Assembly: GCA_964439265.1 (NCBI GenBank)
Contig: CAYTOA010000010.1
Span: forward strand, 21,008-85,007
Direction: 5' to 3'
Length of the DNA: 64,000 bases
From: JAGVPT01 sp964439265
GTDB taxonomy: Bacteria; Bacteroidota; Ignavibacteria; UBA10030; UBA8401
Below are positions 25,595-35,034 of the stretch, piece after piece. Under the pieces are notes generated by a model. The model made no database searches. It was not told where the DNA came from and saw only the letters and a program-made list of their open reading frames with translations. The stretch's first letter is position 1, and each line of letters starts with the position of its first letter. A program made the translations under genes and the position numbers.

Positions 25595-27814
25595 ATGCTG
25601 CCCAAGACCATGAAAGTATCGGTAAATATTTTTGTTCTCCTGACGTTCCTTGCCCTGGCCGCAAGTGCGCAGAACCGGACTCCGCAAACCCATACTCGCA
25701 GCATGATTCATCAGACAGTTTACAACACCGGAGAGCTGGGGAGGGCGTTCGACGGCGGACAAACCGGAATGACCGAGGGTTACTCATCAATGGAATGGCC
25801 GCCAAATTCCCGCGTCATCGTCACCAAAAGAGTGTATGAAGGCCAGCATAATTCCATGGGAGGCGGGTTCTACCTTTCAGGAACACTCGACGGAGCGCGG
25901 CAGACGATCGCCTGCGGCGCCGTTGCTTCCGCCGGCAACGGTCAAACGGTCCCGGTGGCGGGCGTCTACTGTTTTCCCGGGCCGATCTCCCGGACAGAAA
26001 ATTATCCGGTGCTGGCAAACGGATCTTTGAACCCTGCGTACAATCCCAACGAAGCGGAAGAGATCATCGTGGCGACATGGAACACCCCTCTCAATATTTC
26101 TGTGACGAGAACAAGCAGGGCATGGAGTTTTCCCGGATACAATTGTTTCATCATTTATGAATACGATCTCGTGAGCACAAACTCTGACCCGATTACCGAC
26201 GCATTCGTCGGATGGGGATACGGGATATGTCCCTCTATGTTCGGTTACGAGAGGGTATACAACGAATGGTCGGAGAGCAATGACATGCGGGCAAAAGATA
26301 TGTACGCCCGTTTCGACTTGAAACGGTGGATGTCCTATAATCAAGAAAGGATCGGGAAACCCGACGCCGATTTTTTCGACCTCTGGTCGCAGCCGGGCGA
26401 TAGGGGCGGATTGGATTCGCCGCAAGCTGTCGGTATTCTTCCGTTGTATTACGACCACGATCATCTTGCCGTGCGGGGTCAGACGAATTACCCTGCAGCG
26501 GCAGACAGCGCGTACGTGTGGGATGAAACAAACCGGATCAAACAGCCTTACACCAATCGCTACGAAAACCGGAATGTCGACATCACGAAGATCACAACGT
26601 GGACCGACATCGTTGCGCGCAAGACTCAGGCCTTCGGCGGCACGTCGGATTCGACCAGCTTCATTCCGGCAAACGCGAATGATTGGGCATACTGGAAGGG
26701 GAGGGCAAAACCTTCTTCGAACCTCGGATGGAAACAACCCGTTGTTCATGCGTACGTGTTCGGACCGTACACTATTCCGCCGAACGAACACCTTCACTTT
26801 ACGATCGCAGAGGTGGTAGGGTATGGGGCGGGGGACGCAGGCGACACCGTGTACACAGACATGGGGGGCGGCGTCGAAACATCGGGGAATGTTTTCCATC
26901 CTGTCTCGAGCTGGTACAACCAGCTTACCTATGGCTCTGCCGGCGGCAACCCCCCGGTTATCGGGAGCACCTACCTTCAAACGCATCCCCTGCCCTGGTA
27001 TGTCACTCCCGGTGTCGTCTCGATCAGGGATGTGGCCGACAGGGCGATCCAAATGTACACCGGATCATCCGTGGTCGTGAAGTATGACTCGATCCAGTTC
27101 GACCCGCGCTACACGCCCCAGACCGGCCATTATTCAAATTCGATACCGATACCGGTGCCCGCACCTGCGTTCACCGTGGAAAATACGAATGCCGGCGTCA
27201 ACAGGATTCTCTGGGGCGATGAAGTGGAAACTTTTACAACGGCGAAACTGCACGCTCCTTTCAGCTATTACCTGGCATATCGTTCCGTTACCGCGCTTGG
27301 ACCCTGGACTCTCATGGACAGTGTTGGGAAGAAAGATCCTCGCTACTGGCGTGATTCCACCTATGTGCTCTACGACCATGACAGTAATCCGGGCGACGAT
27401 GTGTACTACATTATCTACTCGGCCGACGCGCTCGGCATGAAAAGCGGCGTAACGAATCTTACTTTGCACAATACTCAAAATCCGGCGGCGACGACGCTCG
27501 CTAAGGTGTGGGTCGTTCCCAACCCGCTCATCGTTACAAACGGCGAGCGCCTCGGGTCGGCGACGGGCGGCGATTACCTCGACAAGATCGAGTTTCACGG
27601 CTTGACGCAAAAATGCACGATAAGAATTTTTTCGTACAGCGGCGCGCTCGTCCAGACGATTCTGCATGACACTCCGTCGACTTCCGGCTATCAGCAGGAG
27701 TGGTTCCAGATTACGCGAAATAATCAATTGATGGCTTCCGGAGTCTACTTCTTTACCGTGGATGACGCGGCAACGGGAAAAAGAGTGTCCGGTAAATTCG
27801 TCGTAATCCATTGA
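25595..27814 (+). CDS. Exported protein of unknown function, likely T9SS cargo, partner of the TonB receptor
   Basis: The start was placed at ATG 25595 (MLPKTMKVSVNIFVLLTF), which gives a signal peptide ending at AASAQ. ATG 25610 is an alternative. The 739-residue product has no recognised catalytic domain. It is rich in Trp, Tyr and Gly, with several long beta-rich blocks and a fibronectin-like stretch near 520-620. The end (VWVVPNPLIVTNGER, then a strand SGVYFFTV and KRVSGKFVVIH) resembles a divergent T9SS sorting domain, which suggests surface display. It sits between a TonB receptor and a PorV-type gene, all tightly spaced. A glycan-capture role like that of SusD is possible but has no direct sequence support. 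Confidence 0.6.
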   Translation: MLPKTMKVSVNIFVLLTFLALAASAQNRTPQTHTRSMIHQTVYNTGELGRAFDGGQTGMTEGYSSMEWPPNSRVIVTKRVYEGQHNSMGGGFYLSGTLDGARQTIACGAVASAGNGQTVPVAGVYCFPGPISRTENYPVLANGSLNPAYNPNEAEEIIVATWNTPLNISVTRTSRAWSFPGYNCFIIYEYDLVSTNSDPITDAFVGWGYGICPSMFGYERVYNEWSESNDMRAKDMYARFDLKRWMSYNQERIGKPDADFFDLWSQPGDRGGLDSPQAVGILPLYYDHDHLAVRGQTNYPAAADSAYVWDETNRIKQPYTNRYENRNVDITKITTWTDIVARKTQAFGGTSDSTSFIPANANDWAYWKGRAKPSSNLGWKQPVVHAYVFGPYTIPPNEHLHFTIAEVVGYGAGDAGDTVYTDMGGGVETSGNVFHPVSSWYNQLTYGSAGGNPPVIGSTYLQTHPLPWYVTPGVVSIRDVADRAIQMYTGSSVVVKYDSIQFDPRYTPQTGHYSNSIPIPVPAPAFTVENTNAGVNRILWGDEVETFTTAKLHAPFSYYLAYRSVTALGPWTLMDSVGKKDPRYWRDSTYVLYDHDSNPGDDVYYIIYSADALGMKSGVTNLTLHNTQNPAATTLAKVWVVPNPLIVTNGERLGSATGGDYLDKIEFHGLTQKCTIRIFSYSGALVQTILHDTPSTSGYQQEWFQITRNNQLMASGVYFFTVDDAATGKRVSGKFVVIH

Positions 27815-27831
27815 TAAGAAAGCCGACTACA

Positions 27832-28860
27832 ATGAATATGATGAAAAAAATTTGTCTGCCGTTGATTGCGATTGTTCTATCGTCTCCCTCTGCCTTCTCG
27901 CAGAAAGTCGGAAGCACGTCGATGGAATTTTTGGAAGTAATGCCGGTCGCTCGTGCAACAGCATTGGGGGATGCATACAGTGTGTGGGCATCCGGTGCCG
28001 ACGCAGTTTTTTGGAATCCGAGCGGTTTGGCTCTCATCGAAGATCAAGAGTTCTCCTCCACGTTCGTGAAATGGATCTTCGATACGCGCCAAGGAGCATT
28101 GTCGTATGCGACGCCAATCGGGAGCCTTGGCGCAATCGGATTGCAGATCCAGTACGTCGATTTTGGGGAATTCGATGAAGCTATTGCGACGCCGCCGTAT
28201 AGCAATCAGGCAGAAAATCAAGGACTGACCGGGAACACGTTTCACCCGTTCAGTTATCTCGCCGGCCTCTCTTACGCCCGGGGCCTGACCGATAAATTCT
28301 CTCTCGGGCTTACGGTTAAATATGCCCACGAATCTCTGTACAACGGACAGATGGTGTTAGCGAAGGTGAACGACAAATTGAATGAAGTAGTCAAAACGTG
28401 GTCCAGTGATGTGGTCTTCGATTTCGGGATTCGATACAACACCGGCTACCGGTCGGTTCAGATCGGCGCCTCCGTCCAAAATTTTGGGCCGAACGCCAGG
28501 TATGCGATAGAATCGAGCCCGGTTCCGCTGCTATTCCGGTGGGGAGTTGCTGCGAATCTTATCGGCAAGGATGCTTTGTTGTCGATCGATGAAGAGAATC
28601 GTCTCGGGATCGCCTTCGACCTCTACCAACCGAACGATTACAGTCAGCAGGAACACCTCGGCGTAGAGTATGAATTCCAAGGAGTGTTTGCCTTGAGAGC
28701 CGGCTACAAATTCAATTACGATTACGAAGGTCTCACCCTCGGCGGAGGGATCAAACAAACCCTCGGGTCGGTGCTCTTGTCACTCGACTACAGTTATGGT
28801 TCTATCGGACCGTATCTCGGAAATGTTCAACGTATCAGCCTCGGAGCGGACATCAAATGA
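27832..28860 (+). CDS. PorV/PorQ-family outer-membrane protein
   Basis: ATG 27832 was chosen because the following residues form a signal peptide (MMKKICLPLIAIVLSS ... FSQ). The 342-residue product begins its mature part with STSMEFLEVMPVARATALGD and AVFWNPSGLALIEDQEFS, the conserved opening of PorV/PorQ (UPF0164-like) barrels. In T9SS, PorV shuttles cargo proteins from the translocon to the attachment complex, while other members have unknown roles. Here the gene follows a probable T9SS cargo gene and overlaps the next outer-membrane gene by 4 bp. A locus-specific shuttle for the exported protein is a reasonable hypothesis. The general T9SS PorV is more likely encoded elsewhere. Confidence 0.82.
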   Translation: MNMMKKICLPLIAIVLSSPSAFSQKVGSTSMEFLEVMPVARATALGDAYSVWASGADAVFWNPSGLALIEDQEFSSTFVKWIFDTRQGALSYATPIGSLGAIGLQIQYVDFGEFDEAIATPPYSNQAENQGLTGNTFHPFSYLAGLSYARGLTDKFSLGLTVKYAHESLYNGQMVLAKVNDKLNEVVKTWSSDVVFDFGIRYNTGYRSVQIGASVQNFGPNARYAIESSPVPLLFRWGVAANLIGKDALLSIDEENRLGIAFDLYQPNDYSQQEHLGVEYEFQGVFALRAGYKFNYDYEGLTLGGGIKQTLGSVLLSLDYSYGSIGPYLGNVQRISLGADIK

Positions 28861-30344
28861 AGCGATCGCCTCAGACATTCCTTTCCATCGTGATGGTGTC
28901 GCTCTGCGTCTTTTCGGCGCCGGGCGCTCGCGCCCAGGGGTTCGGACAGCCTTTAACGATTCAGGGACTTGACCACCTCACTTTACAATCCGCTGCGTCG
29001 CGCGGCGCTGGAGGCATCATCGTCGGGATCCAGAATGATGTCAGTATGATGTTTGCTGATCCCGCATCGTTGCAGTCGCTTCAAGGTTTCCAGGTCTCGA
29101 TCGGCGATCACCAGGTTTCGTCGAACGAGCTTCAGACACAACAATATTCACCATTGAAGTACTACTCGAATTTCAGTCTTTTGATGGAGGGGTTAACGGG
29201 TTATATCGGCAATCCGACGTACGATACGACAACAACCTATAATGCAGGAGACACCGTTCAGCGTCCGTATGATAACATCAGACCGAACTGGTCTCATGCA
29301 AAAATAAAGACACCTTCCGTCCAAGGGTTTGCGGGTCTCCCGGTTTCCTTCAACGGAATGAAATTCGGCGTTGGTCTCGGGTCGATCGAATATGCCGATC
29401 TCAATTGGTACTTCCAGAATAATAATGTCCTGTCCCCTTCAATACTCTCCTTGAAAAACGGCGCGGTAAACACTCCCGCGAACAACACCGATTTGCTGTC
29501 GATACCGGTTCAATGGTATCAGAGCACTCAATGGCGTGAGGGTTCGATCTACGGCTACGGCCTTGCGCTCTCGGGGGCGCTTTCTCCAAAAATCTCGGTA
29601 GGCGTGAGCGGAATGCTGTTGAAAGGAAGCAGCGACGATTTTGAGTCGCGGGTCGACCGCGGGAAGATTGTCTTCTATAGTGTGTACTTCCGGTTGGATT
29701 CAGTCTATCATCGAGTTTTCACTACCGGGACATCGGATTACAGCGGGCAGGAATTCACGTTCAGCGGATCGTACCAGAGCCGCTACGTTACGGTAGGATT
29801 CTCTGTAAAAACCCCAACGACGATCACGCGAAAATTCAACGCTCAAACCCAGACCGACACGACTGGTGCGTCGACCATCGTCAACGTTAATGGCCAGGAT
29901 AAAACAGTCATTCCCTTCCGCGGATCCGTCGGCTTATCCATCGCCCTCAGAGAGAATCTGATGTTCGGCGCCGGATATGAGATCCGGCCGTACTCATCGG
30001 CGACGTTTACCAACTCCACAGGGTCAATGACAAACCCATGGTTATCCGCTAATCTCTTCCATGTCGGATTTGAATTTACACCGATCTCCTGGCTCAAGAT
30101 TCGGGGAGGCGCACGCGAAGAAGCTGAAGTGTACGAACCTGAGGGGAATCCACTCGAAGGAGAACCGGTGAGTTATTCGGTCTATTCGTTCGGCGTCGGA
30201 GTGATGGTTGACGGCGGGACCGTCAATCTAGCGTACGAATACTCCGACATGAAGTACACCGACACATGGGCAAATGCCATCAGCATCAACGGCGATATCC
30301 GGCATACGATCGTCGCCGATCTTTCGTATGAACTTCCGTGGTGA
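28857..30344 (+). CDS. Outer-membrane beta-barrel protein (OmpP1/FadL or PorV-like superfamily)
   Basis: A 495-residue protein with a signal peptide (LSIVMVSLCVFSAPGARAQG). The early motif AASRGAGGIIVGIQNDVSMM followed by FADPASLQSLQG matches the start of FadL/OmpP1-like barrels. Alternating hydrophobic strands continue to the end, which closes on an aromatic-rich strand (VADLSYELPW). FadL-type proteins let hydrophobic compounds pass the outer membrane, but family members in PUL-like loci have no proven substrate. It completes a four-gene cassette (22600-30344) with the TonB receptor, the exported protein and the PorV-type barrel, all with spacers of 17 bp or less or with overlaps. Confidence 0.72.
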   Translation: MKRSPQTFLSIVMVSLCVFSAPGARAQGFGQPLTIQGLDHLTLQSAASRGAGGIIVGIQNDVSMMFADPASLQSLQGFQVSIGDHQVSSNELQTQQYSPLKYYSNFSLLMEGLTGYIGNPTYDTTTTYNAGDTVQRPYDNIRPNWSHAKIKTPSVQGFAGLPVSFNGMKFGVGLGSIEYADLNWYFQNNNVLSPSILSLKNGAVNTPANNTDLLSIPVQWYQSTQWREGSIYGYGLALSGALSPKISVGVSGMLLKGSSDDFESRVDRGKIVFYSVYFRLDSVYHRVFTTGTSDYSGQEFTFSGSYQSRYVTVGFSVKTPTTITRKFNAQTQTDTTGASTIVNVNGQDKTVIPFRGSVGLSIALRENLMFGAGYEIRPYSSATFTNSTGSMTNPWLSANLFHVGFEFTPISWLKIRGGAREEAEVYEPEGNPLEGEPVSYSVYSFGVGVMVDGGTVNLAYEYSDMKYTDTWANAISINGDIRHTIVADLSYELPW

Positions 30345-30433
30345 AGGAAGGGCGTATCAAGAGAATCATATTGAACGGACCTTGTTTTCAGGAGCACGAT
30401 TTTCATTTTGAATTCAACTAAAGGAGACAGGCT

Positions 30434-31972
30434 ATGAAACGATTGCAACTCATTGCTGCAGTGCTTATGCTGTTTTTTTCCGGCTACGCCGTCGCGCAGA
30501 CGAGCAACGGGACCGGAGGGGGTAGGTGGAGTCTGTCGTCAACATGGACAGGAGGGAATGTTCCGACGGGCTCGGGGACGATCATCATTCAGAGCACCGA
30601 CTCTCTTTATGTCGATGTTCCGGTAACGATCACGGGAACTCTAAGGAGTTTCAGCGGAAAGATCGGTGTCTTTGATTCCTCGAAAGTTGTCTTCGGCAAC
30701 GGCGGAGTGTATGAGCACGATATCAATGGCGGCACTCTTCCGAAGGCAATGTGGAATACAGGTTCAACATGCCTGATTGACAGCTTGGTGGGGAACGCTC
30801 CCTCGAACGGAAACCAGAATTTCTACAACGTCACGTGGAATTGTCCGCGTCAGACCGGCGGCCTAAACCTTGCGATGAACGGAAATACCATCGGCGGAAA
30901 TGTGAGAGTCATCAATTCCAACAATCAGGCGTTTCGTTTGACGGCAAGCGGTGTTTCAACGACAAAGAAAACGGTCACCATCAACGGCAATATTGTGCTC
31001 GATACCGCGACGTCGTACTTCACTGCAACCGGTTCGAGCGGGATCGATACCATCATCGTGATCGTCAAAGGCAGTATCACTTCGCATGGAAAATTCCAGC
31101 TGGCGAATGGAAGCGGTGCAACAAGCACGTGGTATGTCGGTGGAGACATCAATGCGCTCTTCGGAACGTTTACGACGCATTCCGATTCGTCGGTCGGAAA
31201 GCGGGACTCACTTATATTTAATGGGACCGCGAAGCAGACCTTCGTAAAAGCCGATACGGTAGGTTCGATGTCCAACATCTATTTCGTCGTTCAGACTGGT
31301 TCCATTCTCGATATGGATACAAGTTCAGTTGGCGGAAGTACGGCCATTCGCTTTACGGTTCAACCCGGGGCAACACTCATTTCCGGAGATCCAAAAGGAT
31401 TCGAAGGAAACCTCAACAATGGTTGGTCAAAGAATTTGAGCAGCGCTGCCAATTACACCTTCGATGGAGATTCGGCGCAGGTGACAGGAATGCTCATGCC
31501 TGCCGTCGTCAACAATCTCACGATCAATAATGCAAAAGGGGTCACGCTTTCACAAGCAACAACCATCAACGGAACGCTCACATTGACAGCGGGCCAGTTT
31601 GACAATACTATTCCGTTCACGCTCGGCCCGAATGCGAACATTTCTTACGGAGGAGGGACACTGAAGAACCCCGTAACGCTTGTTCCGATGAAGGAGACAA
31701 CGATTCCGCAAAGATTTTTTGTCGATCAGAACTATCCGAATCCTTTCAATCCGTCGACAAGGATCTCGTACGGCATTCCACGGGCAGCCTTTGTTACCGT
31801 GAAGGTGTTCAATGTTCTCGGCCAGGAAGTGAAGACGTTGTTTTCCGGCAACCAAGGCGCAGGAACTTACATATTTTCATTTGATGCGTCGCAGCTCAGC
31901 TCGGGAGTTTATCTGTATAGGATTCAAGCCGGCAGTTCGGTCGATATTAAACGCATGGTACTCGTGAAGTAG
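30434..31972 (+). CDS. Surface-exposed beta-solenoid-like protein with T9SS sorting domain
   Basis: A 512-residue protein with a good ribosome site (AAAGGAG) and signal peptide (LQLIAAVLMLFFSGYAVAQ). The N-terminal module (GGGRWSLSSTWTGGNVPTGS then GTIIIQSTDSLYVDVPVTI) is a shorter relative of the module in the products of 40503, 44538 and 47158. A repetitive Thr/Asn/Gly-rich stretch follows, with recurring FYNVTWNCP and NLTINNAKGVTLSQA segments, which suggests a right-handed beta-helix. The C-terminus is a full T9SS domain (VDQNYPNPFNPSTRISYG ... IKRMVLVK), so the protein is exported and anchored on the surface. No catalytic residues were recognised. Pectin binding or scaffolding is inferred from context. 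Confidence 0.7.
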   Translation: MKRLQLIAAVLMLFFSGYAVAQTSNGTGGGRWSLSSTWTGGNVPTGSGTIIIQSTDSLYVDVPVTITGTLRSFSGKIGVFDSSKVVFGNGGVYEHDINGGTLPKAMWNTGSTCLIDSLVGNAPSNGNQNFYNVTWNCPRQTGGLNLAMNGNTIGGNVRVINSNNQAFRLTASGVSTTKKTVTINGNIVLDTATSYFTATGSSGIDTIIVIVKGSITSHGKFQLANGSGATSTWYVGGDINALFGTFTTHSDSSVGKRDSLIFNGTAKQTFVKADTVGSMSNIYFVVQTGSILDMDTSSVGGSTAIRFTVQPGATLISGDPKGFEGNLNNGWSKNLSSAANYTFDGDSAQVTGMLMPAVVNNLTINNAKGVTLSQATTINGTLTLTAGQFDNTIPFTLGPNANISYGGGTLKNPVTLVPMKETTIPQRFFVDQNYPNPFNPSTRISYGIPRAAFVTVKVFNVLGQEVKTLFSGNQGAGTYIFSFDASQLSSGVYLYRIQAGSSVDIKRMVLVK

Positions 31973-31984
31973 GATCACAAAAAG

Positions 31985-32016
31985 CGAAGGGTTGCTGCAT
32001 GTCAAAAGCCCCTTCG
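31985..32016 (+). other. Intergenic hairpin before the PL1 gene
   Basis: CGAAGGG (31985-31991) and CCCTTCG (32010-32016) form a perfect 7-bp stem with an 18-base loop, 12 bp after the preceding stop and just upstream of the ribosome site of the PL1 gene. It could attenuate or protect the transcript. There is no T-run, so it is not a clear terminator. Confidence 0.35.
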
Positions 32017-32036
32017 TCTCTCAAGGGAAGGAAACC

Positions 32037-33761
32037 ATGGCTCGTTATAATAGCTTCAAGAACTTATCACTGCAGATGGTGCTTATGCTTTTCGCGGCAA
32101 CTTCGACTTTCGCACAACCCCTTGCTTTTCCCGGAGCTGAGGGAGGGGGAAGGCTTACGTGGGGCGGACGGGGTGGAAAAGTGATCGAGGTGACCAACCT
32201 TAACGATGACGGATTGCCGGGGAGTCTTCGTTATGCCATCAACCAAAGCGGTGCGAGGACGGTTGTGTTCCGTGTTTCGGGAACAATCGCGTTGGTACAA
32301 GCTCTGAAGATTACAAAAGATTCCATCACGATCGCAGGTCAAACTGCGCCGGGTGACGGCATTTGCCTGAAAAATTTCACATTCAACGTCAGCGCGAATG
32401 AAGTCATCATCCGGTACATCCGGTCACGGTTCGGCGATCAGGGCGCTGGCAAGCCGATTGACGATGCCATCAATGGCTACAGCCATACTTCATTCGCCAA
32501 GAAAAAAATCATTGTCGATCATTGCTCGGCGAGTTGGAGCCTGGACGAGTCTCTTTCATTTTATGGGTATGACAGTCTCACAATCCAGTGGTGTCTTATC
32601 AGCGAGAGCCTCTATAATAATTACGACCCTAAGGGGACGCATGGCTACGGCGGAATTTGGGGCGGATTCAATTCTACGTATCACCACAATCTCTTCGCGC
32701 ACCATTCGAGCAGAAATCCGCGTTTTTCCGGACCTACTCCAGCAGGCTCCGGCACGGATTCTTCACAGAACCTCGATTTTCGCAACAACGTGATTTACAA
32801 CTGGGGCTTCAACAGTTCGTATGGCGGCGAAGAGAGCGAAATCAATATTGTCAACAACTACTACAAATACGGCCCCGCGACAAAGTCCAGCGTGAAAAGC
32901 AGGATATTTAATCCTTACGGATCCGGTGATTCAACCGGCATGTTCTACATTGCAGGAAATTATGTCGACGGGGACACCGGCGTGACCAACAACAATTGGA
33001 AAGGGGTTGTGCCGGAGTACTCTGGTTTCAGAATGAGCACAGCGCAGGCATTGACGCCCTTCCCGTTCCCGGAGGTCACGACCAATACACCCGATGAAGC
33101 ATACACGCTTGTGCTGGCAAATGCTGGCGCCACGCTTCCGAAGCGCGACACAGTCGACAACCGGATTATTTACGAAGTCGCTCATAGGACCGCAACATTC
33201 AGCGGCCACACTCACGCATATGAAACTGCCAACGGTCTCGATACCTCCATTCCACATGGAATCATCGATTCCCAGAGCGACGTAGGCGGTTGGCCGACGC
33301 TCAACTCGGTTCCCGCTCCATCCGATTCCGATCATGACGGCATGCCCGATTCATGGGAAATCGCGCATGGACTAAACCCGTACGACCCTGCAGACCGAAA
33401 CATTGTCGACGCGAGCGGGTACACCAAACTCGAGGAATATCTTGACGAATTGGCCGGAACACCAACGTCTGTAGACTCCGAGAGAAGACCTATGGTGCCT
33501 ACGTTGGACCTCTTTCAGAATTATCCGAATCCGTTCAACCCGTCGACATCGGTACGTTATCAGCTTTCGGCGAGGATGCATGCAGTGATCGAGGTTTATG
33601 ATATTCTCGGAAAGAAAGTCGTTGTGCTCGACCAGGGTGTCCGCGGTCCGGGCGAATACAGTGTCACGATCACGGCTGACCATTGGGCGAGCGGGGTGTA
33701 CCTGTGCAAGCTGAGTGCGGGCGGTAATGAAAAGACGATCAAACTTCTTCTCATGCGATAG
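32037..33761 (+). CDS. PL1-family pectate lyase with T9SS sorting domain
   Basis: A 574-residue protein from ATG 32037, which follows AAGGGAAGG and opens the signal peptide (QMVLMLFAATSTFAQ). The lyase domain has the family opening FPGAEGGGRLTWGGRGGKVI and SLRYAINQSGARTVVFRVSG. It then has IIVDHCSASWSLDESLS and AHHSSRNPRFSG, where Arg226 and Arg229 match the RxxR-type catalytic region of PL1. It cleaves polygalacturonan by beta-elimination. After about residue 430 comes a calcium-binding-like repeat (SDSDHDGMPDSWEIAHGLNP) and then the T9SS domain (FQNYPNPFNPSTSVRY), so the enzyme works on the cell surface. The GH105 gene starts 9 bp later and can use its unsaturated products. Confidence 0.9.
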   Translation: MARYNSFKNLSLQMVLMLFAATSTFAQPLAFPGAEGGGRLTWGGRGGKVIEVTNLNDDGLPGSLRYAINQSGARTVVFRVSGTIALVQALKITKDSITIAGQTAPGDGICLKNFTFNVSANEVIIRYIRSRFGDQGAGKPIDDAINGYSHTSFAKKKIIVDHCSASWSLDESLSFYGYDSLTIQWCLISESLYNNYDPKGTHGYGGIWGGFNSTYHHNLFAHHSSRNPRFSGPTPAGSGTDSSQNLDFRNNVIYNWGFNSSYGGEESEINIVNNYYKYGPATKSSVKSRIFNPYGSGDSTGMFYIAGNYVDGDTGVTNNNWKGVVPEYSGFRMSTAQALTPFPFPEVTTNTPDEAYTLVLANAGATLPKRDTVDNRIIYEVAHRTATFSGHTHAYETANGLDTSIPHGIIDSQSDVGGWPTLNSVPAPSDSDHDGMPDSWEIAHGLNPYDPADRNIVDASGYTKLEEYLDELAGTPTSVDSERRPMVPTLDLFQNYPNPFNPSTSVRYQLSARMHAVIEVYDILGKKVVVLDQGVRGPGEYSVTITADHWASGVYLCKLSAGGNEKTIKLLLMR

Positions 33762-33770
33762 TCGAGAGCA

Positions 33771-34985
33771 ATGAAGTCAACGAGAGCCATCTATGTAGCG
33801 CTAGTTCTCATCATCTCTGCCGGTTCTTCTGTGTCCGGGGGAGAAAAAGATGATGCCCTGCCATGGTCGTCTCGGATCGCCAGATCTTTTTTACAAAGCC
33901 ATCCGGCGGGAACAACGTACGATTCTGCGTCCCCGAATAAAAAATGGAACTACGAGCAAGGGATCATGCTTGAAGCACTCCATCAAATGTGGTTGTACAC
34001 TGGTGATAGAAAGTATTTCGATTTTATCAAACGGAATATAGACCAATATGTCGGCGAGGACGGTTCAATTCGCTCGTACGAGTACGGCGAGTTCACGCTC
34101 GACAACATCGGTCCGGGAAGAGCGTTGCTGACCCTGTATGCTGAGACCGGCAATCAGAAATATAAACGGGCGGCCGATACGCTTCGAAATCAACTGCTCA
34201 ATCAGCCGCGTACACACGAAGGGGGCTATTGGCACAAGAAAATCTACCCGTACCAGATGTGGTTGGATGGCTTATACATGGCTGAACCGTTTTACGCTTG
34301 GTACGCGAAACAAGCAAAGGCACAGGACGATTTCAGCGATGTGATCGACCAATTTGTATTTATTGCCAGGCACACACTCGATCCAAAAACCGGATTGATG
34401 TATCATGGGTGGGATGAGAGTCTGCAACAACGTTGGGCAAATCCGTCAACGGGGTGTTCTCCGAGTTTTTGGGGCAGGGCGATGGGGTGGTACTGCATGG
34501 CATTGGTCGACGTGCTGGACTACATTCCGGCGGGATATCCAAGAAGAGACACGTTGATCACGATTCTGAGAAACCTCTCGGCGTCGTTGATCGAATTCCA
34601 GGATAAAAAAACGGGCCTTTGGTATCAGGTGGTCGATCAAGGAGGAAGAAAGGATAACTATCTCGAAGCTTCGGCGTCGTGCATGTTTGTCTACACGTTC
34701 GCAAAGGGTGCGTCATGCGGTCTTCTCGATGCGCGCTATTTCGCTATCGCAGAATCGGCATTCACAGCGATCACGGAAAACTTTGTCGTTACAGACGAAC
34801 ATGGGTATGTGAACCTTCTTCACACGTGCCAGAGTGCAGGACTCGGAGGTCATCCATACAGAGACGGCAGTTTTGAATACTATATTCATGAACCGCAGCG
34901 AACCAACGATTTGAAGGGCATTGCGCCATTCCTTCTCACTGCCATCGAAATCGAAAAGGGACAGGCAAGCCGAGCGCGGCAATAA
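33771..34985 (+). CDS. GH105 unsaturated rhamnogalacturonyl/galacturonyl hydrolase (YteR-like)
   Basis: A 404-residue (alpha/alpha)6-barrel enzyme with a signal peptide (IYVALVLIISAGSSVSGG) and no T9SS domain, hence periplasmic. GH105 landmarks are NYEQGIMLEALHQMWLYTGD, FTLDNIGPGRALLTLY and YPYQMWLDGLYMAEP, where Asp166 matches the catalytic Asp of YteR. Also present are YHGWDES and FWGRAMGWYCMALVDVLDY. It removes the 4,5-unsaturated uronic acid left by pectin lyases and yields 5-keto-4-deoxyuronate, the substrate of KduI encoded at 60426-61259. The neighbouring PL1 and PL9 lyases would supply its substrate. Whether it prefers rhamnogalacturonan or homogalacturonan ends cannot be told. Confidence 0.92.
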   Translation: MKSTRAIYVALVLIISAGSSVSGGEKDDALPWSSRIARSFLQSHPAGTTYDSASPNKKWNYEQGIMLEALHQMWLYTGDRKYFDFIKRNIDQYVGEDGSIRSYEYGEFTLDNIGPGRALLTLYAETGNQKYKRAADTLRNQLLNQPRTHEGGYWHKKIYPYQMWLDGLYMAEPFYAWYAKQAKAQDDFSDVIDQFVFIARHTLDPKTGLMYHGWDESLQQRWANPSTGCSPSFWGRAMGWYCMALVDVLDYIPAGYPRRDTLITILRNLSASLIEFQDKKTGLWYQVVDQGGRKDNYLEASASCMFVYTFAKGASCGLLDARYFAIAESAFTAITENFVVTDEHGYVNLLHTCQSAGLGGHPYRDGSFEYYIHEPQRTNDLKGIAPFLLTAIEIEKGQASRARQ

Positions 34986-35034
34986 TGCTCGGTCTTGAGG
35001 CGCACGGAAAACAACATTCTAACGGAGGCGTATC

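Noticed and set aside
25877..27052. 391-codon minus-strand open frame opposite the exported 739-residue protein
   Set aside because: Arg/His/Val-rich composition with no domain, typical of an antisense shadow. The + strand product has a signal peptide and coupled neighbours.
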